From the NCBI GenBank assembly GCA_030599435.1, contig JAUVNZ010000062.1, positions 1-7,899 of the forward strand: a DNA stretch of 7,899 nt, read 5' to 3'. The position numbers and the translations under genes are program-made. Each line of letters starts with the position of its first letter. Position 1 is the first letter of the stretch. Shown here piece after piece: positions 5,608 to 7,899 of this stretch. Source of the DNA: Gammaproteobacteria bacterium (GTDB taxonomy: Bacteria; Pseudomonadota; Gammaproteobacteria; SZUA-152). The notes beneath the pieces are model-generated. The model searched no databases. It was not told where the DNA came from and worked only from the letters and a program-made list of their open reading frames with translations.

Positions 5608-7899
5608 CTACTTCGTTTCCCACCAGGCCATGGCTCTTCGCTTGGTATAATGATCGAAGGCAAAGCGGAATTTCGCATAAACACCCGACGCAGTATAGTT
5701 GGCAGCTGAGAAGTCATCATCAGTGAATCCCTCGATATTGATGCCAGCACTAATCCAGAGATTTTTGACCAGGGTATGCCCAATCGATACACCCCATGAA
5801 TAGCGATTACTATTGCCTACATCAGACACCAGCATGCTAGCCTGTGCACCGACATCCCAACGAGAGTTAAGATCATGCCGATATTCGACACCAAAGAAAT
5901 TAGTCGTGCCGCTATACTCAAACCCATCAAAGTTATCGATGACATGCTTGATGCCATGCATTAAGGAAACCTGGTTATCACGATCATACAGGTAGTTGGC
6001 ATTCAGATTATTGACCAGCTTCCTGGTCCGAGTTATACCATCAACAGTGCGCTCAGACTCGTTTGCAAATCTGGATCGATTCAGAATGATCCACTGACTT
6101 CTAATCGGGCGATATGCCAAAGAGAATTCCAGATTTGCAGATGTACTGTTGAGCCCAGTAACTCGCTCAGTATCGAAATATTGCAGAGTTGCAGCTAAAC
6201 CAAACCCTGGCGTTTGTTGCCGATAGAAACCCACTAACAATCCAAGTTTATCTTCCTGTGATCCATCACGCGATTCTGCACGGCTGGTTAGTGACCAGAG
6301 TTTTTTCCTGTAAGTAGCGCCAGCTGATAATGCCGTAAAGTCATCACTCACTGTGCCTGATGTGGGTGGCACGTTGACATTTAATGGCACATCGCCCGGA
6401 TGACGCAATGTTTTGACTTGTTCAAAGCCAAAATCGAGTTTCAGGAATTGATTAACTTGCACACCCTGGGTCAAACCCATATTAGCAAAAACACGCGGGC
6501 CTGCCTCTGTAGTTTGGTTTTCGACACTGCTGGACAAAGTGGCATCCTTCCACGGTATCGCCTTCAGGCCTGCTCTTGACGTACTGCTGTCCTGGTTTTC
6601 ACCCTTGGTGATTTCGTGCTCGGCAAATAACCGGGTACCTGCGGTTAACTGGTACTCACCACCGGTAATGAATCGATCTGGGTAGGCTGCATTACCATCA
6701 CTATTGACCGCTTTTTCTGTGCTGGCATGTAAACTCAATTTATCACCCATGAATGACCTTTTGACAGAACCTGTCAGCAGCGTTGATTCATGACTATCTC
6801 CAATTCCGTCCTTATCTTTGGCGTAACGAGCTCCGCCTGAAATTGTATAAACATCCTGCGTATATTCAACGTTGGCATTAACTACATCACGAACGGCATT
6901 CGTGGCCAGATTTTCCTGACGGAATATTTCTGTATTTACCGCTGTTTGCTCGCTGAGTTTATAACTACCGTCGATACCGATTTTCTGTGTGGCGGTTTCA
7001 CTCCCCTTCTGCTGGCCTAATCCAAAGTCACCATCCTGTCGGCGCAAATATACCTTACCATTAATACTGTCTGTTTTGGTTATGGCCTCTACAATTAAGG
7101 CGTCCCCATTGACGGTATTGCTTCCATTTTTTCTGCTGCTTTGGGCGACTTCTGCTTTTAATGTAGTCTCTTTATTAAGTTCATAACTAACATCTGCAGC
7201 CACTAAATCAGCTTCGGCACCAACACTCCCCTCATGGATCAGTGTCGCACCAAGTTCAGCGCTGGTATCAGCAGGCCTGAATGCAATGCGCCCACCGGAA
7301 GTAATTGCCTTACCCGCACCTGAGTTGACTTCATAATTCGCAACAATATATACGGGATTGAAGCCAGCATCGCGACTATAGACTGGCTCCCTGAAATACA
7401 CTGTACCGTCGACAGGGTCGAAAGTGTAATCGATATATCGGCTTAACTGACGTGTTTCCAGCACCACTTCACTTCTAAAACGATCACGTATTTCGATACT
7501 TATTTTTTCACTGTTTAAAACAATATTCTTACGTGAAAGTTGATATAAACCGGATGTACCTTCTCCACGGATCTCATCTTTAACAAAGGCCTGTCTGGTT
7601 TCCGATGCAAAAGCGGTAACGGTTACCTTTTCATTCTGATACTCAGTTTTCAGACCTGTGAGGCTACGACTGTATCGACCCAGCTCGGTCACTGTGAGGC
7701 CAGTATTATAATCACCGAACATAGCATAGAAGTTATCGCTCTCTATTTTGAGGTATAACTTTTCCGTACTTTGCGCGTCATAGCGAACAGTCGTTGCATC
7801 GCCGTATAACGTGTAATACTTGTCAGGATCGATAGTTCCGAACAAACCGTTATCTGTATCTGATTTCTCCTTAGCACTATCGAAGGATGTCGTGAGTAA
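5608..7899 (-). CDS. C-terminal part of a large outer-membrane beta-barrel surface protein (5' end beyond window)
   Basis: The frame is open from the stop at 5608 to the window edge, giving the last 763 residues; the TTG at 7845 is internal, since 18 open codons precede it. The protein alternates polar and hydrophobic residues throughout with many aromatics, as in beta-strands, has almost no charged helices and no visible cysteine. Fragment residues about 19-60 (LFGTIDPDKYYTLYGD, then FYAMFGDY) and about 140-190 (IEIRDRFRSE.., FREPV.SRD..FNPVYIVANYE) resemble the conserved middle part of very large proteobacterial surface proteins, whose N-terminal parts often carry DUF11 or SdrD-B-like repeats; this is from memory. 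The remainder is rich in amphipathic strands typical of a barrel. The C-terminus has the GINIEGFTDDDF...GVYAKFRFAFDH pattern of a last strand, then about 13 extra basic/aromatic residues (TKRRAMAWWETK), so the barrel signal is not at the very end. Substrate or ligand is unknown. The pilin gene follows on the same strand. Confidence 0.75.
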   Translation of the reverse strand, partial: LLTTSFDSAKEKSDTDNGLFGTIDPDKYYTLYGDATTVRYDAQSTEKLYLKIESDNFYAMFGDYNTGLTVTELGRYSRSLTGLKTEYQNEKVTVTAFASETRQAFVKDEIRGEGTSGLYQLSRKNIVLNSEKISIEIRDRFRSEVVLETRQLSRYIDYTFDPVDGTVYFREPVYSRDAGFNPVYIVANYEVNSGAGKAITSGGRIAFRPADTSAELGATLIHEGSVGAEADLVAADVSYELNKETTLKAEVAQSSRKNGSNTVNGDALIVEAITKTDSINGKVYLRRQDGDFGLGQQKGSETATQKIGIDGSYKLSEQTAVNTEIFRQENLATNAVRDVVNANVEYTQDVYTISGGARYAKDKDGIGDSHESTLLTGSVKRSFMGDKLSLHASTEKAVNSDGNAAYPDRFITGGEYQLTAGTRLFAEHEITKGENQDSSTSRAGLKAIPWKDATLSSSVENQTTEAGPRVFANMGLTQGVQVNQFLKLDFGFEQVKTLRHPGDVPLNVNVPPTSGTVSDDFTALSAGATYRKKLWSLTSRAESRDGSQEDKLGLLVGFYRQQTPGFGLAATLQYFDTERVTGLNSTSANLEFSLAYRPIRSQWIILNRSRFANESERTVDGITRTRKLVNNLNANYLYDRDNQVSLMHGIKHVIDNFDGFEYSGTTNFFGVEYRHDLNSRWDVGAQASMLVSDVGNSNRYSWGVSIGHTLVKNLWISAGINIEGFTDDDFSAANYTASGVYAKFRFAFDHYTKRRAMAWWETK

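Noticed and set aside
7843..7845. TTG at 7845 as the real start of the outer-membrane protein
   Set aside because: The frame stays open through 18 more codons to the window edge, there is no signal peptide after the TTG, and the conserved LFGTIDPDKYY segment spans it.

Overview
The window looks like a stretch of gammaproteobacterial chromosome of moderate GC. The evidence is the glnA / DUF4124 gene / ntrB / ntrC order, proteins close to the Pseudomonas-Escherichia type, a type IV pilin with a perfect CRP-type site, and a large Gram-negative outer-membrane protein. I cannot name the species. No mobile element, CRISPR array, rRNA or tRNA is visible.

Bases 1-4925 (+ strand) form a nitrogen-control block. 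It starts inside glnA (glutamine synthetase, about the first 72 residues missing), which ends at a strong intrinsic terminator (1232-1268). A GC-rich structured segment follows (1282-1380), with three potential hairpins and repeated GGA motifs. Next come a small exported DUF4124 protein (1439-1954), a 311-base regulatory gap, and the two-component pair ntrB (2266-3405) and ntrC (3402-4835). The gap holds a perfect NtrC-type palindrome (2039-2055) and, about 200 bases downstream, a sigma-54-like -24/-12 element (2220-2235) just before ntrB. This suggests that ntrBC is autoregulated separately from glnA. The pair overlaps by ATGA and ends at a terminator (4896-4925) that should work in both directions.

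Bases 4946-7899 (- strand) form a cell-surface block. A small type IV pilin-like gene (4946-5308) has a strong ribosome binding site. It also has a sigma-70-like promoter with a perfect TGTGA-N6-TCACA site centred about 70 bp upstream of the predicted start, the geometry of a class I CRP promoter. Upstream of it on the same strand lies the C-terminal 763 residues of a large outer-membrane beta-barrel protein (5608-7899) that runs off the window edge. A perfect 8-bp hairpin (5526-5548) separates the two.

In the first block the logic is familiar: NtrB senses nitrogen status through PII, phosphorylates NtrC, and NtrC with sigma-54 drives glnA and probably its own operon. The second block faces away from it, and no functional link beyond the shared terminator is visible. 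The observations most worth following are the structured GGA-rich segment, the NtrC/sigma-54 arrangement before ntrB, and the CRP-type promoter of the pilin gene.
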